From contig JACKEY010000004.1 in NCBI GenBank assembly GCA_020632755.1, positions 434,001 to 498,000 on the forward strand: a DNA stretch of 64,000 nucleotides, in the 5' to 3' direction. This DNA is from Alphaproteobacteria bacterium. GTDB taxonomy: Bacteria > Myxococcota_A > UBA796 > UBA2385. A program made the translations under genes and the position numbers. The notes under the pieces are model-generated. The model was not told the origin of the DNA. It saw only the letters and a list, made by a program, of their open reading frames with translations, and made no database searches. Shown here one piece after another: positions 17,861 to 26,637 of this stretch; positions within the stretch are counted from its first letter, which is position 1; each line of letters opens with the position of its first letter.

Positions 17861-19459
17861 CTACCGGTTGACGCCCGGCCAGGTGCAGGAAGGCAGCACG
17901 GTCCACTCCGGGATCGCGTGGGCGAAGTCGGGCCGGAACAGGAAGCGGCGGTCGTGCCGCGTGGCGCAGAGCTCGGGCTCCAGCTCGTGGGTCACGCGGC
18001 AGTCGACGTCGTGCACGACGGTCAGGCGGAGGTCCGCCGGCAGGTCCAGGGCGGGCAGCGTCGACAGTGCCTCGGGGAGGTCCCCGCTGCTCAGCCAGAA
18101 GCAGCTGGGCGGCAGCTCGCGATCGTCGACCCGGCGCAGGTGGACCAGCTCGGAGAGGACCCGGTGCGTCAGTACGTCGTCGGGCTCGGTCGCCGGGGTC
18201 GGGGCGCCGATCAGCACCGGGTAGCGTCCTGGCGCGGTGGCCTGGATCTGCTCGGCGAGGTGGAGCATGGGGAGCGCGTGGTGGCTGCGCACGGGTGCGT
18301 TCGGCTTCACGGCGTGCAGGTCCCGGGCGTCGCGGGCCCAGGGCGCCAGCGCGGCGGCAGCCAGCAGCCAGCCCACGCCCCGCGGCCAGGGTGGGGCCGC
18401 GGCCGCCAGGGCGCCGGCGGTCCCCACCAGCAGCAGCGGGACGAAGCCGATGAAGTGGTGCACCTCGGCGTAGCTCTTGCCGTAGATGTTGTAGATGTAG
18501 GGCGGCGCGGCGGTGGACGCGACGAGCAGCACCAGCAGCGTGCTCGCCAGTCGGCGTCCGTGCGCCGGGCCCGCCGACCGCAGGCGCTCCGGGGCGAAGC
18601 GGGTGCGCAGCAGGAGCCGCCAGCCGATGGCCACCAGGACGGCGGCGCCGACGACCGGCGCCAGCTGCTCGCCGTGCTCCCAGGTCAGCGAGAGCCCCTG
18701 CCCCACGCGCTCCTTGATCACGTCGGCGGACAGCACGGCCTGCCCCGTGCTCCCGCTGTGCTGGCGGGCGTCCTCCGCCAGGCGGGTCAGATCCTTCGAC
18801 AGGCTCCACCACCAGGGCGCCCCGAAGGCGAGGCCGCCGGCCACGGCCGCCCCCCGGCTGCGTGCGTCCGGCAGGAAGAAGACGGCGACGATGGCGATCA
18901 CCAGGGCGACCCCTGCCGCCGGCCCGAAGCCCACGTGCATGTTGACCGACATGCCGGCGGTGCCCGCCACCAGGGCCGGGCCCCACCAGCGCCGCCGCAC
19001 GCAGCCGTCCAGGCCGATGGCCAGCGCCGCGGTGGTGCTCGCCAGCATGTACGGGGACTTCAGCCCGGTGGCCACCCAGGTCTGGCTGCGGGACAGGAGC
19101 ATCGCCGCCCCCGCCACCAGGCCCGCCGGCAGTCCGGCGACCCGACGCACGGCCTCGACGGTCAGCCCGGGCGCGATCGCGCAGATGGCCGTGAACGCCA
19201 CCAGGCCGCCCAGCGGGCCGTCGAAGATCCACCCCAGGACCCCGAACAGCGTCGAGCTGGCTCGGGGGTACATGTACATCAACGGTCCGGGCCACTCGTG
19301 GCCGTGGACGAGCTGCCCCGCGGAGTGCAGGAACCAGGCCCAGTCGCGATCGATGGCCGTGCGGTCCAGGGCCTCGAGGCGCGCCGAGACGGAGACGCCG
19401 GCGAACAGCACGGCGGCGATCGCCCCCAGGGCGGCCTCGATGCGGGCGGAGCGGCTCAT
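17861..19459 (-). CDS. Polytopic membrane protein, GT-C-like, with Cys-containing periplasmic tail
   Basis: 532 residues. ATG overlaps the upstream stop by one base (TGATG). N-terminal helix, then an acidic/aromatic loop (DRDWAWFLHSAG near residue 38), as expected for lipid-sugar-using GT-C enzymes. About nine more hydrophobic segments follow, with SRSQTWVATGLKSPYML near residue 130 in the position occupied by similar motifs in the genes at 1916 and 8374. The last 150 residues are soluble with conserved-looking Cys (HDVDCRVTHELEPELCATRHD). Probably an envelope glycosyltransferase or sugar-lipid handling protein; this is inference. It is coupled to the related gene upstream. Confidence 0.78.
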   Translation of the reverse strand: MSRSARIEAALGAIAAVLFAGVSVSARLEALDRTAIDRDWAWFLHSAGQLVHGHEWPGPLMYMYPRASSTLFGVLGWIFDGPLGGLVAFTAICAIAPGLTVEAVRRVAGLPAGLVAGAAMLLSRSQTWVATGLKSPYMLASTTAALAIGLDGCVRRRWWGPALVAGTAGMSVNMHVGFGPAAGVALVIAIVAVFFLPDARSRGAAVAGGLAFGAPWWWSLSKDLTRLAEDARQHSGSTGQAVLSADVIKERVGQGLSLTWEHGEQLAPVVGAAVLVAIGWRLLLRTRFAPERLRSAGPAHGRRLASTLLVLLVASTAAPPYIYNIYGKSYAEVHHFIGFVPLLLVGTAGALAAAAPPWPRGVGWLLAAAALAPWARDARDLHAVKPNAPVRSHHALPMLHLAEQIQATAPGRYPVLIGAPTPATEPDDVLTHRVLSELVHLRRVDDRELPPSCFWLSSGDLPEALSTLPALDLPADLRLTVVHDVDCRVTHELEPELCATRHDRRFLFRPDFAHAIPEWTVLPSCTWPGVNR

Positions 19460-21174
19460 CAGCGATAGCGTCGCAGATCGCCGCAGGTCGCGTCGGCGGG
19501 GCCGCCCTCCAGGTGCCACCACAGCGTGTCGGCGTCTTCACCGGAAGGGGGGCCGAGCCACTCGACGAGCAAGGCCTGGAGCCCGGCCCCGCAGCGCTCC
19601 CGAGGGTCCAGCTCGGAGTCCCTGCACAGGGAGGGGTCCCTGGCCAGCACGACCAGGTCGAGGCCGGGCCCGGGGGGCGGCAGGGGCCCATCTGGCCACC
19701 GGCCGGTCGTCAGCCGACCGAGCGCCATCAGGAACGCGTCGTCGTGCTCGGTGTAGCGGTCGGGTCGGTAGGCGTTCACGAAGCGGTGGTCGGGCAGGGC
19801 GATGGCCACACGGAATTGCATGGGCTCGTGTGGCGGGAGGACGGCCACGGTCTCGACCTGCTCGGCCCGGATGCGGTCGATCACCGGCGAGACGTCGAGG
19901 GAGACCCGGTGCGCGGGGGCGGCGAGCTCCGTGGCGAGGTGGCGGGTCACCTGGGCCCCCGACAGGACGGCCAGCAGTCCGGCGATGCCGGCGACCACCC
20001 GGCCGCGGCGAAGGAAGGCCGAGAGGCCGACCCCGCCGAGCACGGCGGCGTGGGCGAGGGCGGCGAGGAGCCACCGCTCGTAGCGATGCACGCTGGCGAT
20101 GCGCTCCCAGACGGGAAGCGACCAGCCCGGCATGGTCGACAGGCGGAGCTGTTCCCGCTGCGGTGCGAAGGAGGGGCAGGGGGAGATCGAGGCGCCGACG
20201 AGCAACAGCCCCAGGAGCAGGACGAGGCCGATGCGCAGCCGGCGCCGCGGCATGGCCAGGGCGAGGGGAGCGAAGATCCACGCCCCCAGCGCGGCCTGGC
20301 CGTACTCGAGGTCGTGGGTGCCGGTCAGGCCCCCCAGGGCGATGCGGTCCAGCAGGAGGCGTCCGTCGGAGGGCACGCAGGGCACGGTGCCCGGGCCCGC
20401 CGGGCTCGGCTGGTAGTAGGCGGCCCCCTGGAAGGCCAGGGCGCGCTGCAGATCGCCCGAGGCGAGCGCCAGGCTGAGCACGCCCGCCAGCACGAGCAGG
20501 CCGGTGCGCTTCCAGCCGGCCTCGCGCAGCTCGGGCAGCAGCAGGACGGCGGCCGTGGGCATCCAGATGAGGGCCGTGATGGGGTAGATGGCGCCCGCCA
20601 GGGCGAAGGCCACCGCGGTCGCGAGGACCAGCCCGGCCAGGGTGCCGCGGCGTTCGAGGGGCGTGCGCAGCAGCTGCACGCCGGCGGCGATGCCCAGCAT
20701 CATCGGACCGACGAAGGCCCCGTTGGCCTGGCCGGTCCAGAACTGCACCCACAGCGGCAGGGCCCCGGCGCCCAGCACCCCGGCGAACACGGCGCCGGCC
20801 ACGCCCGCCCCCATGACGCGGGCCAGCAGGGCACAGCCCAGGGCCGCCAGCGCGGCGGTCGCGGTGACGTGGGCGTGGAACTGGGCCGGGAACTCCAGCA
20901 GGGCGGTCCAGGGCACGGCCAGCAACAGGTCCGTGCGGCTGGGCACCGTGTTCGTGGTCCGCGGGCAGGGGTGGTCCCAGGTCAGGAACTGGTCCGGGAA
21001 GTGCACCAGCGCGTGGTGGAAGACCCACTCCTGCAGCCAGAGCATGGTCCCGGCGTCCTCGCGCATGCCCCGGCTGAACACGCCGGGCTCGACGGAATGG
21101 AACCAGGCGCCCAGGCCCACGCACCACAGGGTGAGCAGGCCGACGACGAGCAGGGTCTTGCGAGGCTCCGTCAC
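19459..21174 (-). CDS. Polytopic membrane protein, paralogous to the 1-1919 gene
   Basis: 571 residues, GTG start. After the first helix comes a loop with HPCPRTTNTVPSRTDLLL (near residues 68-85), which aligns by eye with HPYGKDIFGHTGTNVLDAIL of the gene at the left edge. Both have a G-(R/Q)-x-x-(Q/G)-A motif after the third helix (TGQANGAFVGP here). About ten membrane segments precede a soluble C-terminal domain ending with several Cys. This fits a family of GT-C-like membrane proteins present in several copies in the window. Transcription probably starts on the start codon (TAGATC box). It is the first gene of a two-gene operon. Confidence 0.78.
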   Translation of the reverse strand: MTEPRKTLLVVGLLTLWCVGLGAWFHSVEPGVFSRGMREDAGTMLWLQEWVFHHALVHFPDQFLTWDHPCPRTTNTVPSRTDLLLAVPWTALLEFPAQFHAHVTATAALAALGCALLARVMGAGVAGAVFAGVLGAGALPLWVQFWTGQANGAFVGPMMLGIAAGVQLLRTPLERRGTLAGLVLATAVAFALAGAIYPITALIWMPTAAVLLLPELREAGWKRTGLLVLAGVLSLALASGDLQRALAFQGAAYYQPSPAGPGTVPCVPSDGRLLLDRIALGGLTGTHDLEYGQAALGAWIFAPLALAMPRRRLRIGLVLLLGLLLVGASISPCPSFAPQREQLRLSTMPGWSLPVWERIASVHRYERWLLAALAHAAVLGGVGLSAFLRRGRVVAGIAGLLAVLSGAQVTRHLATELAAPAHRVSLDVSPVIDRIRAEQVETVAVLPPHEPMQFRVAIALPDHRFVNAYRPDRYTEHDDAFLMALGRLTTGRWPDGPLPPPGPGLDLVVLARDPSLCRDSELDPRERCGAGLQALLVEWLGPPSGEDADTLWWHLEGGPADATCGDLRRYR

Positions 21175-21186
21175 GGAGGGGATCTA
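21175..21186 (-). promoter_or_regulatory. Leaderless-type -10 box for the 21174 operon
   Basis: Minus-strand GAGATAGATC: TAGATC (21186-21181) has ten bases between TA and the GTG at 21174. No Shine-Dalgarno is possible in the intervening CCCCTCC. Confidence 0.5.
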
Positions 21187-21458
21187 TCTCGGACGCAAGG
21201 TCGTCTTCCCGGGGATCGTCGGCGACCCGCGGGCCACCCTTCCCGTAGACCTGCGGTGCGAGGGTCACGACGTCGACGTGGCCAGCCTGCGGGGCCTGAG
21301 GTCGGAGGAGGGCGGCGAGAGGGGTGCGGCGAAGGAGGCGGTTCGTCCTGTGGAGGAGGCCAGGGCGCTGCCGGACGCCGGCGCGGCTCCTGCGCGAGCG
21401 CGTCGAGGAGCGGGGCCCCGGCCGCGGAGCCGGCGGGGCCGCGGGGCCGCCACCTCGT

Positions 21459-21464
21459 TAGACG
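21459..21464 (+). promoter_or_regulatory. Candidate -10 box for aconitase gene
   Basis: TAGACG in CGTTAGACGG. Predicted transcription start near 21471, giving a leader of about 28 bases with GGAG seven bases before the GTG. Confidence 0.35.
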
Positions 21465-21498
21465 GCTGGCCTCTCCCTCCCTCCGCCCCGGAGCCATC

Positions 21499-23775
21499 GT
21501 GTCCAGCAACCCCTTCGTCGCCCTCGATGCCATCAAGGCCCTCTACGACCGGCAGGCCGCCCGGCACGCCATCGGCCGCAAGCGCCTCGGCCGGGGCCTG
21601 ACCCTCGGCGAGAAGATCCTCTTCGCCCACCTCGACCAGCCCGAGACCGCGGACTTCGAGCGCAAGAAGAGCTTCCTGGACCTGCGCGTCGACCGCGTCG
21701 CCATGCAGGACGCCACCGCCCAGATGGCCCTGCTGCAGTTCATGACCGCCGGCAAGGACGAAGTCGCCGTGCCCAGCACCGTGCACTGCGACCACCTGAT
21801 CCAGGCCTACAAGGGCCGCGACCAGGACATGGACCAGGCGCTGATGATCAACAACGAGGTCTACGCCTTCCTGCGCACGGTCAGCGCCCGCTACGGCCTG
21901 GGCTTCTGGAAGCCCGGCGCCGGCATCATCCACCAGGTGGTGCTCGAGAACTACGCCTTCCCCGGCGGCATGATGATCGGCACCGACAGCCACACGCCCA
22001 ACGCCGGCGGCCTGGGCATGATCGCGGTGGGTGTCGGCGGCGCCGATGCGGTGGACGCGATGGTCGGCCTGCCCTGGGAAGTGCTCAACCCGGGCTTCAT
22101 CGGCGTGAAGCTGACCGGCGAGCTGTCCGGCTGGGCGAGCCCCAAGGACGTCATCCTGCGCGTCTGCGAGCTGCTGACCGTCAAGGGCGGCACCAACCAC
22201 ATCGTCGAGTACTTCGGCCCCGGCTGCGCCAGCATCTCGGCCACCGGCAAGGGCACGATCTGCAACATGGGCGCCGAGCACGGCGCCACCACCAGCCTGT
22301 TCCCCTATGACGAGGCGATGGGCCGCTACCTGCGCGCCACCGGACGCGCCGGCGTCGCCGACCTGGCCGATGCCCACGCCGCCGAGCTGCGGGCCGACGA
22401 CGAGGTCTACGCCAACCCCGGCGCCTACTACGACCGCGTCATCGAGATCGACCTGTCCGAGCTGGGCCCCCGCGTCGTCGGGCCCCACACCCCCGACCGC
22501 GGCCGCGCCATGAAGGACATGGCGGCCGAAGCCGACGCCGAAGGCTGGCCCCGCCAGGTCAAGTACGCGCTGATCGGCTCCTGCACGAACTCGTCGTACG
22601 AAGACATCACCCGCGCCGCCTCGATCGCCCGCCAGGCCAAGGCCCACGGCATCAAGGCCAAGACCGGCCTGATGATCAGCCCCGGTTCCGACGTGATCAT
22701 GGAGACCATCGAGCGCGACGGCCTGGCCGACGATCTGCGCGCGGTCGGCGGGGTCGTCCTGGCCAACGCCTGCGGCCCCTGCATCGGCCAGTGGAAGCGC
22801 GACGACATCAGCAAGGGCGACGTCAACACCATCATCAACAGCTTCAACCGCAACTTCCGCGGCCGCAACGACGCCAACCCCTCGACCCTCAGCTTCATCG
22901 CCAGCCCCGACACCGTCATGGCGGTGGCCCTGTCCGGCGACATCGGCTTCGACCCCGAGCACGACGAGCTCACCGCCGCCGACGGCAGCACCTTCAAGCT
23001 GCAGGCCCCGGTCGGCGACGAGCTGCCCGGCAAGGGCTTCGAGACCGCCTACGACGGCTTCGTCCAGCCCCTGCCGGTGTCCGATCGGGCGGTGGTCGAC
23101 GTGGTGATCGACGACGGCAGCGATCGCATCGAGCGGCTCAGCCCCTTCGCTCCGTGGGACGGCGGCGACATCAAGGGCCTGCGCATCCTGGTGAAGGCCG
23201 TCGGCAAGTGCACCACCGACCACATCTCGGCGGCTGGCCCCTGGCTGAAGTACCGCGGGCACCTGACCAACATCAGCGGCAACCTGATGCTGGGCGCCCA
23301 CAACGCGCTGACCGGCGACTTCGGCCAGGGCATCGACTTCCTGACCGGTGAGAAGGCCAGCCACCCCGACATCGCCAAGGCCTACCGCGCCGCCGGCCAG
23401 GACTGGGTGATCTTCGGCGACGAGAACTACGGCGAAGGCAGCTCGCGCGAGCACGCCGCCATGGAGCCCCGCCACATGGGCGGCCGGGCGGTCATCGTGC
23501 GCAGCTTCGCCCGCATCCACGAGACCAACCTCAAGAAGCAGGGCGTCCTGCCCCTGTTCTTCGCCGACCCGGCCGACTACGACAAGGTCCGCGGTGACGA
23601 CATCGTCGACATCGTCGACATCGGCGCCATCGCGAGCGGCGGCAGCCCGAAGGTCGTGCTGCACCACGCCGACGGGACCACCGACACCCTGGCCACGACC
23701 AACACCCTGTCGGCCGAGCAGTTCGAGTGGTTCAAGGCGGGCAGCGCCCTGAACAAGATCCGCGCCGAGGGCTGA
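21499..23775 (+). CDS. Aconitate hydratase (mitochondrial-type aconitase)
   Basis: 758 residues from a GTG preceded by GGAG; the mature protein begins SSNPFVALDAI. It interconverts citrate and isocitrate through cis-aconitate in the TCA cycle, in the cytoplasm, with a [4Fe-4S] cluster. The cluster cysteines are Cys362 (GSCTNSS), Cys425 and Cys428 (ANACGPCIGQW). The C-terminal swivel domain shows YGEGSSREHAA and FARIHETNLKKQG. Length (about 760) and motifs match the mitochondrial-type aconitase rather than the longer AcnA/IRP (about 890) or the AcnB family. Codons are unusually uniform (strong C/G third positions), consistent with high expression. Single gene, convergent with the membrane protein that follows. 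Confidence 0.96.
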   Translation: MSSNPFVALDAIKALYDRQAARHAIGRKRLGRGLTLGEKILFAHLDQPETADFERKKSFLDLRVDRVAMQDATAQMALLQFMTAGKDEVAVPSTVHCDHLIQAYKGRDQDMDQALMINNEVYAFLRTVSARYGLGFWKPGAGIIHQVVLENYAFPGGMMIGTDSHTPNAGGLGMIAVGVGGADAVDAMVGLPWEVLNPGFIGVKLTGELSGWASPKDVILRVCELLTVKGGTNHIVEYFGPGCASISATGKGTICNMGAEHGATTSLFPYDEAMGRYLRATGRAGVADLADAHAAELRADDEVYANPGAYYDRVIEIDLSELGPRVVGPHTPDRGRAMKDMAAEADAEGWPRQVKYALIGSCTNSSYEDITRAASIARQAKAHGIKAKTGLMISPGSDVIMETIERDGLADDLRAVGGVVLANACGPCIGQWKRDDISKGDVNTIINSFNRNFRGRNDANPSTLSFIASPDTVMAVALSGDIGFDPEHDELTAADGSTFKLQAPVGDELPGKGFETAYDGFVQPLPVSDRAVVDVVIDDGSDRIERLSPFAPWDGGDIKGLRILVKAVGKCTTDHISAAGPWLKYRGHLTNISGNLMLGAHNALTGDFGQGIDFLTGEKASHPDIAKAYRAAGQDWVIFGDENYGEGSSREHAAMEPRHMGGRAVIVRSFARIHETNLKKQGVLPLFFADPADYDKVRGDDIVDIVDIGAIASGGSPKVVLHHADGTTDTLATTNTLSAEQFEWFKAGSALNKIRAEG

Positions 23776-23782
23776 TCCCGGC

Positions 23783-24832
23783 CTACGGGTCCGTGGCGGG
23801 GGCGTCTCCTTCGGGGGGCGCCCCCGTCGTCGTCTCGGTCGCCGCCTCGCTCTCCGTCGCCGGCCGGCGCTCCCACCACATGCAGGGCAGTCCGGTCGCC
23901 AGCACCGGGACGTGGGCGATGAGCCAGTAGGCGCCGGCGTAGAGCAGGATGCCTTCGTCGCTGACTCCCTGGGGGGCCAGCAACGCGGCGCTGGCCGCGG
24001 CGGGCCCGGCCCCCCAGGTGCTGGGCAGCACGAAGCCCGCCAGGGCCGACAGCGCCAGGATCCCCGAGGCCGTCAGCACCGGGTCCGGGATGTCGATGCC
24101 CAAGGCGGGGAGCCCGGTGCTGAAGGCCAGCACCAGGGCGAAGACCTGGATCATCGCCAGCGCCATGTTCCCGCCCAGGCGGCGCACGCTCGAGAACAGC
24201 GCGGCGGCGTCTTCGACCAGCCGCTGCAGCAGGGCCAGGTGCCCCGGCAGCTGGCGGCCCCGCAGGGCCCTTGCCAGGCCGATCACCACGACCGCCCCCA
24301 GCGCCGCGCCACACAGGGCGCCTGCCAGCAGCAGCGTGGACTGCACGACCACCCCCTCGCCGAGCACGTCGGCCCAGCTGGCCGCGCCCAGCGCCAGGGT
24401 GCACAGGATCACGACCGCCAGGGCCCCGGCCTCGACCACGCTGACCACGCCGATGACCGCGGCGCCGGTGGTCGCGGGTACGCCGAACCGGCTGCGCAGG
24501 GCGGCGACCAGGGCCACGTCCCCCGCCCGGGCCGGCAGGACCGCGTTGAGCAGGCTCATCGCCAGGCCCACGACCAGCACCGGGCCCAGCGGGGGCCGCT
24601 TGGGGGGCAGGGCCTGCCAGGTGCGGACGTCGTGGACCATCAGGCTGAAGGTCTTCAGCGACAGGCCCAGCAGCAGCCAGCGTGGGTCGGCGGCGACCAG
24701 CATCCCGCGCAGCTGTTGCCCCTCGACGTCGCGGGCCAGGACGTAGACCACACCGATCGTGACCAGGACCTTGCCCAGGCGCAGGGCCCACCGTCGAGCG
24801 GCGCGATGTTGTTCTACCGGTACGTGCTGCAC
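23783..24832 (-). CDS. Lysylphosphatidylglycerol synthase TM-region/UPF0104-like membrane protein
   Basis: About 349 residues. The layout fits the flippase-like UPF0104 family: a helix-loop start (ARDVEGQQLRGMLVAADPRWLLLG), then KTFSLMVHDVRTWQALPP and VVGLAMSLLNAVLPARAGDVALVAALRSR. That last stretch corresponds to the family's N-x-x-P-x-R-x-G-D core. About eight membrane segments follow. Members move or act on lipids in the inner membrane; the catalytic MprF domain is absent. The start is uncertain: no ATG is available, and the GTG at 24832 would overlap the upstream lipoprotein gene by 19 bases, while the next GTG would cut the first helix. The acidic/Thr tail (ESEAATETTTG) is cytoplasmic or disordered. 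Confidence 0.72.
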   Translation of the reverse strand: MQHVPVEQHRAARRWALRLGKVLVTIGVVYVLARDVEGQQLRGMLVAADPRWLLLGLSLKTFSLMVHDVRTWQALPPKRPPLGPVLVVGLAMSLLNAVLPARAGDVALVAALRSRFGVPATTGAAVIGVVSVVEAGALAVVILCTLALGAASWADVLGEGVVVQSTLLLAGALCGAALGAVVVIGLARALRGRQLPGHLALLQRLVEDAAALFSSVRRLGGNMALAMIQVFALVLAFSTGLPALGIDIPDPVLTASGILALSALAGFVLPSTWGAGPAAASAALLAPQGVSDEGILLYAGAYWLIAHVPVLATGLPCMWWERRPATESEAATETTTGAPPEGDAPATDP

Positions 24833-25491
24833 TGCACGTCGAGCCGGAAGTTGCCTTCGTTGCCTTCCTTGCCGTCGACGGCGACCAGGTAGCGCTGGGG
24901 CTTCGACACCGTGGTCAGGCGGATCTTGCCGTCGCCGGTCTTGGCGTCCATCTCGCACTCTGCGATGCGGCCGGTGTGCTCCAGGCCGGGGATGCCGACC
25001 TGCCAGGCCACCGCCACCAGGTCCAGGTCCGTGCAGGGGCTGGTGAGCTTGATGTCCGCCTGGACGTCGGCCTCGAGCAGCAGCTCGTAGACGACCTCGG
25101 GGCTGCCGTCGTAGTCGCTGCGCCGCGGCGTGCAGAAGGCGCGCTGGTAGAAGTCGTCGCCCCAGGTCATCTCGCCGGCGCCGGTCCAGCCCTCGACCGA
25201 GCCGCCGCAGGTCAGGCTGCCGACGACGCCGTTGGTCGGGCTGGGCGTGGCGATGGGCGGGTCGCAGGCCATCCGGCCGTCGCTCTGCTGGGCGGCGGGC
25301 TCGCGCGCTCCGGGAGCGGGCGACGCGTCGGTCGCGGTGGGGGCGGCGCCGTCGTTGCGGGCCGCGGCCACGCCTTCGGGCCCGACCTCTTGCCGGCCGT
25401 GGGTCTCGGACCAGGGGGTGGGCACGTTCTCGCCGCCACAGGCCAGGCCGAACAGGCCGACGGTGAGCAGCACGGGGGGCAGACGGCGCAT
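24814..25491 (-). CDS. Lipoprotein with PPC-like beta domain (paralog 1)
   Basis: 225 residues, ATG with GGAG upstream. Lipobox FGLAC (Cys18). A disordered Pro/Ala linker of about 55 residues leads to a C-terminal domain with SPEVVYELLLEADVQADI, DLDLVAV, RYLVAVDGKEGNEGNFRLDV and paired Cys. This is the pattern of bacterial pre-peptidase C-terminal (PPC) beta-sandwich domains. It is clearly paralogous to the next gene upstream (same WGDDFYQ-AFC, SPEVVYEL, VDGK-G motifs), which it follows after 17 bases, so the pair arose by tandem duplication. Ligand unknown; such domains often bind extracellular partners or stabilise secreted enzymes. Confidence 0.8.
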   Translation of the reverse strand: MRRLPPVLLTVGLFGLACGGENVPTPWSETHGRQEVGPEGVAAARNDGAAPTATDASPAPGAREPAAQQSDGRMACDPPIATPSPTNGVVGSLTCGGSVEGWTGAGEMTWGDDFYQRAFCTPRRSDYDGSPEVVYELLLEADVQADIKLTSPCTDLDLVAVAWQVGIPGLEHTGRIAECEMDAKTGDGKIRLTTVSKPQRYLVAVDGKEGNEGNFRLDVQCSTYR

Positions 25492-25508
25492 GGTGGCTCC
25501 CAGGCGGT

Positions 25509-26090
25509 TCAGCGGAAGGTGTAGCACTTGACCGAGATCCGGTAGTTGCCGGTGGCGCCGTTCTTGCCGTCGACGCCCACCAGGTAGCGGGTGTCCTTGC
25601 CGACCGCGTTCAGCCGGAGCTTCCCGCCCTTGCGGCCGGTGTCCATGTCGCACTGGGCGATGCTGCGGCCGTGGGCGGCTTCGGGCAGGCGGCTCTCGTC
25701 GCCCCAGGCGACGCCGACCAGGTCCAGGTCGACGCAGTCGCTGACCAGCCGGACCTCGGCTTCGAGGTCGGCGGGCACCATCAGCTCGTAGACGACCTCG
25801 GGGCTGTTGTCGTAGTTCTGGCGGGCCGGCGCGCAGAAGGCCTTCTGGTAGAAGTCGTCGCCCCACTTGCGGCTGCCGCCCTGGGTGCCGCCTTCGATGG
25901 ACGAGCCGCAGGTCAGCTTGCCGTGCAGGCCGTTGCGGGAGGTCGGCGCCGTCAGCGCCGGCTCGCACTCCATGGTGGGCTCGGCGTAGTCGTCGTTGAC
26001 CTTCTCGAGGGCCGGCACGACCTTCGCTGCGTTGCGGCCCAGCTCGTCGCAGCCGGCGAGGGTCAGGATCAACAGGGGGAGCATCGGCAT
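25509..26090 (-). CDS. Lipoprotein with PPC-like beta domain (paralog 2)
   Basis: 193 residues. Signal peptide ends in LAGC (Cys14); a second in-frame ATG lies two codons downstream. It shares with its neighbour WGDDFYQKAFC, NSPEVVYELMVPADLEAEV, DLDLVGVAW, RYLVGVDGKNGATGNYRISV and the final Cys-x-Tyr-Thr/Ser ending, but lacks the long disordered linker. The matching Cys positions suggest conserved disulfides. It is probably surface or periplasm facing. It heads the two-lipoprotein pair and is followed by the membrane protein at 23783. Function unknown beyond the PPC-like fold inference. Confidence 0.8.
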   Translation of the reverse strand: MPMLPLLILTLAGCDELGRNAAKVVPALEKVNDDYAEPTMECEPALTAPTSRNGLHGKLTCGSSIEGGTQGGSRKWGDDFYQKAFCAPARQNYDNSPEVVYELMVPADLEAEVRLVSDCVDLDLVGVAWGDESRLPEAAHGRSIAQCDMDTGRKGGKLRLNAVGKDTRYLVGVDGKNGATGNYRISVKCYTFR

Positions 26091-26127
26091 CGGGGGCCTC
26101 TCGGGTCGGCCGGCCGCGGCGGGGGAC

Positions 26128-26610
26128 TCAGGCCGCGGAGGTCGCAGCCTTCCACGCGGGGAAGCCCCCGTCGAGGACCCAGACGTCCTCGAGGCCGCGG
26201 AAGCGCAGGAAGGTGGCGACGGCCCGGGCGTCGCGCCCGGCGCGGTCGCCGTAGACGATGACCCGCACGCTGGCGGGCAGCTCGGCGATGAGGTCCACCA
26301 TGGACTCGCCGGGGGCCGACATCGCGCCCGGCACGTGCTCGCGGGCGAAGGCCGCGTCGGCGCGCACGTCGACCCAGCTCATCTCGGTCCCTTCGGCCGT
26401 GGCCCGGGCGCAGTCGGCGGCGGAGACCACCAACTTGCCGGGATCGAAGTCGTCGGGGACGGCCAGCGGGCTGCGCGCTTCCATCGGGGCCGCCATGCTG
26501 GCGCCCGGGGCATCGACCTGGCGGGCGCGCTGGGCACGGTCGCGGTCCTGGACCACGCGGGCGGCCTTGCCGATGACCTTGAACGGGAGGTTGAGCACGG
26601 CGCGGATCAC
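26128..26610 (-). CDS. Rhodanese-like domain protein lacking the catalytic cysteine
   Basis: 160 residues, GTG start with AGGAG upstream. The first 50 residues are a basic/Ala-rich extension; the C-terminal 110 residues are a single rhodanese fold: WVDVRADAAFAREHVPGAM, then VRVIVYGDRAGRDA and VWVLDGGFPAWK. In active rhodaneses the residue after the VxVY strand is the sulfur-carrying Cys; here it is Gly121. The only Cys (residue 67) is in the N-terminal part of the fold, so ordinary sulfurtransferase activity is unlikely and a binding role is more probable. No signal peptide. It stands apart between the lipoproteins and the glucanotransferase. Confidence 0.88.
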   Translation of the reverse strand: MIRAVLNLPFKVIGKAARVVQDRDRAQRARQVDAPGASMAAPMEARSPLAVPDDFDPGKLVVSAADCARATAEGTEMSWVDVRADAAFAREHVPGAMSAPGESMVDLIAELPASVRVIVYGDRAGRDARAVATFLRFRGLEDVWVLDGGFPAWKAATSAA

Positions 26611-26637
26611 GGTCGCTCCTGTACGGACAGCGGGGGG

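Larger units (their letters stand above)
21175..21498. other. 324-base divergent intergenic region
   Basis: The only stretch above 300 bases without a gene. It holds a leaderless-type box at the left end (minus), a candidate aconitase promoter near the right end (plus), and an imperfect GC-rich inverted repeat around 21414-21440. I see no supported small gene or structured RNA. Confidence 0.6.

Noticed and set aside
16250..19468. 1072-codon plus-strand frame
   Set aside because: Antisense to the RND adaptor and a membrane protein; no recognisable domain.
19513..21498. 5' extension of the aconitase frame
   Set aside because: Antisense to the membrane protein at 19459; the known family N-terminus begins at the GTG at 21499.
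21265..23667. 800-codon minus-strand frame opposite aconitase
   Set aside because: Shadow of the highly biased aconitase codons; Gly/Val/Ala/His/Gln composition.
23797..23826. Inverted repeat cgggggcg/cgccccccg-like after aconitase
   Set aside because: An 8-base stem with a 14-base loop lies inside the coding end of the convergent membrane-protein gene and lacks a T tract; too weak to call a terminator.
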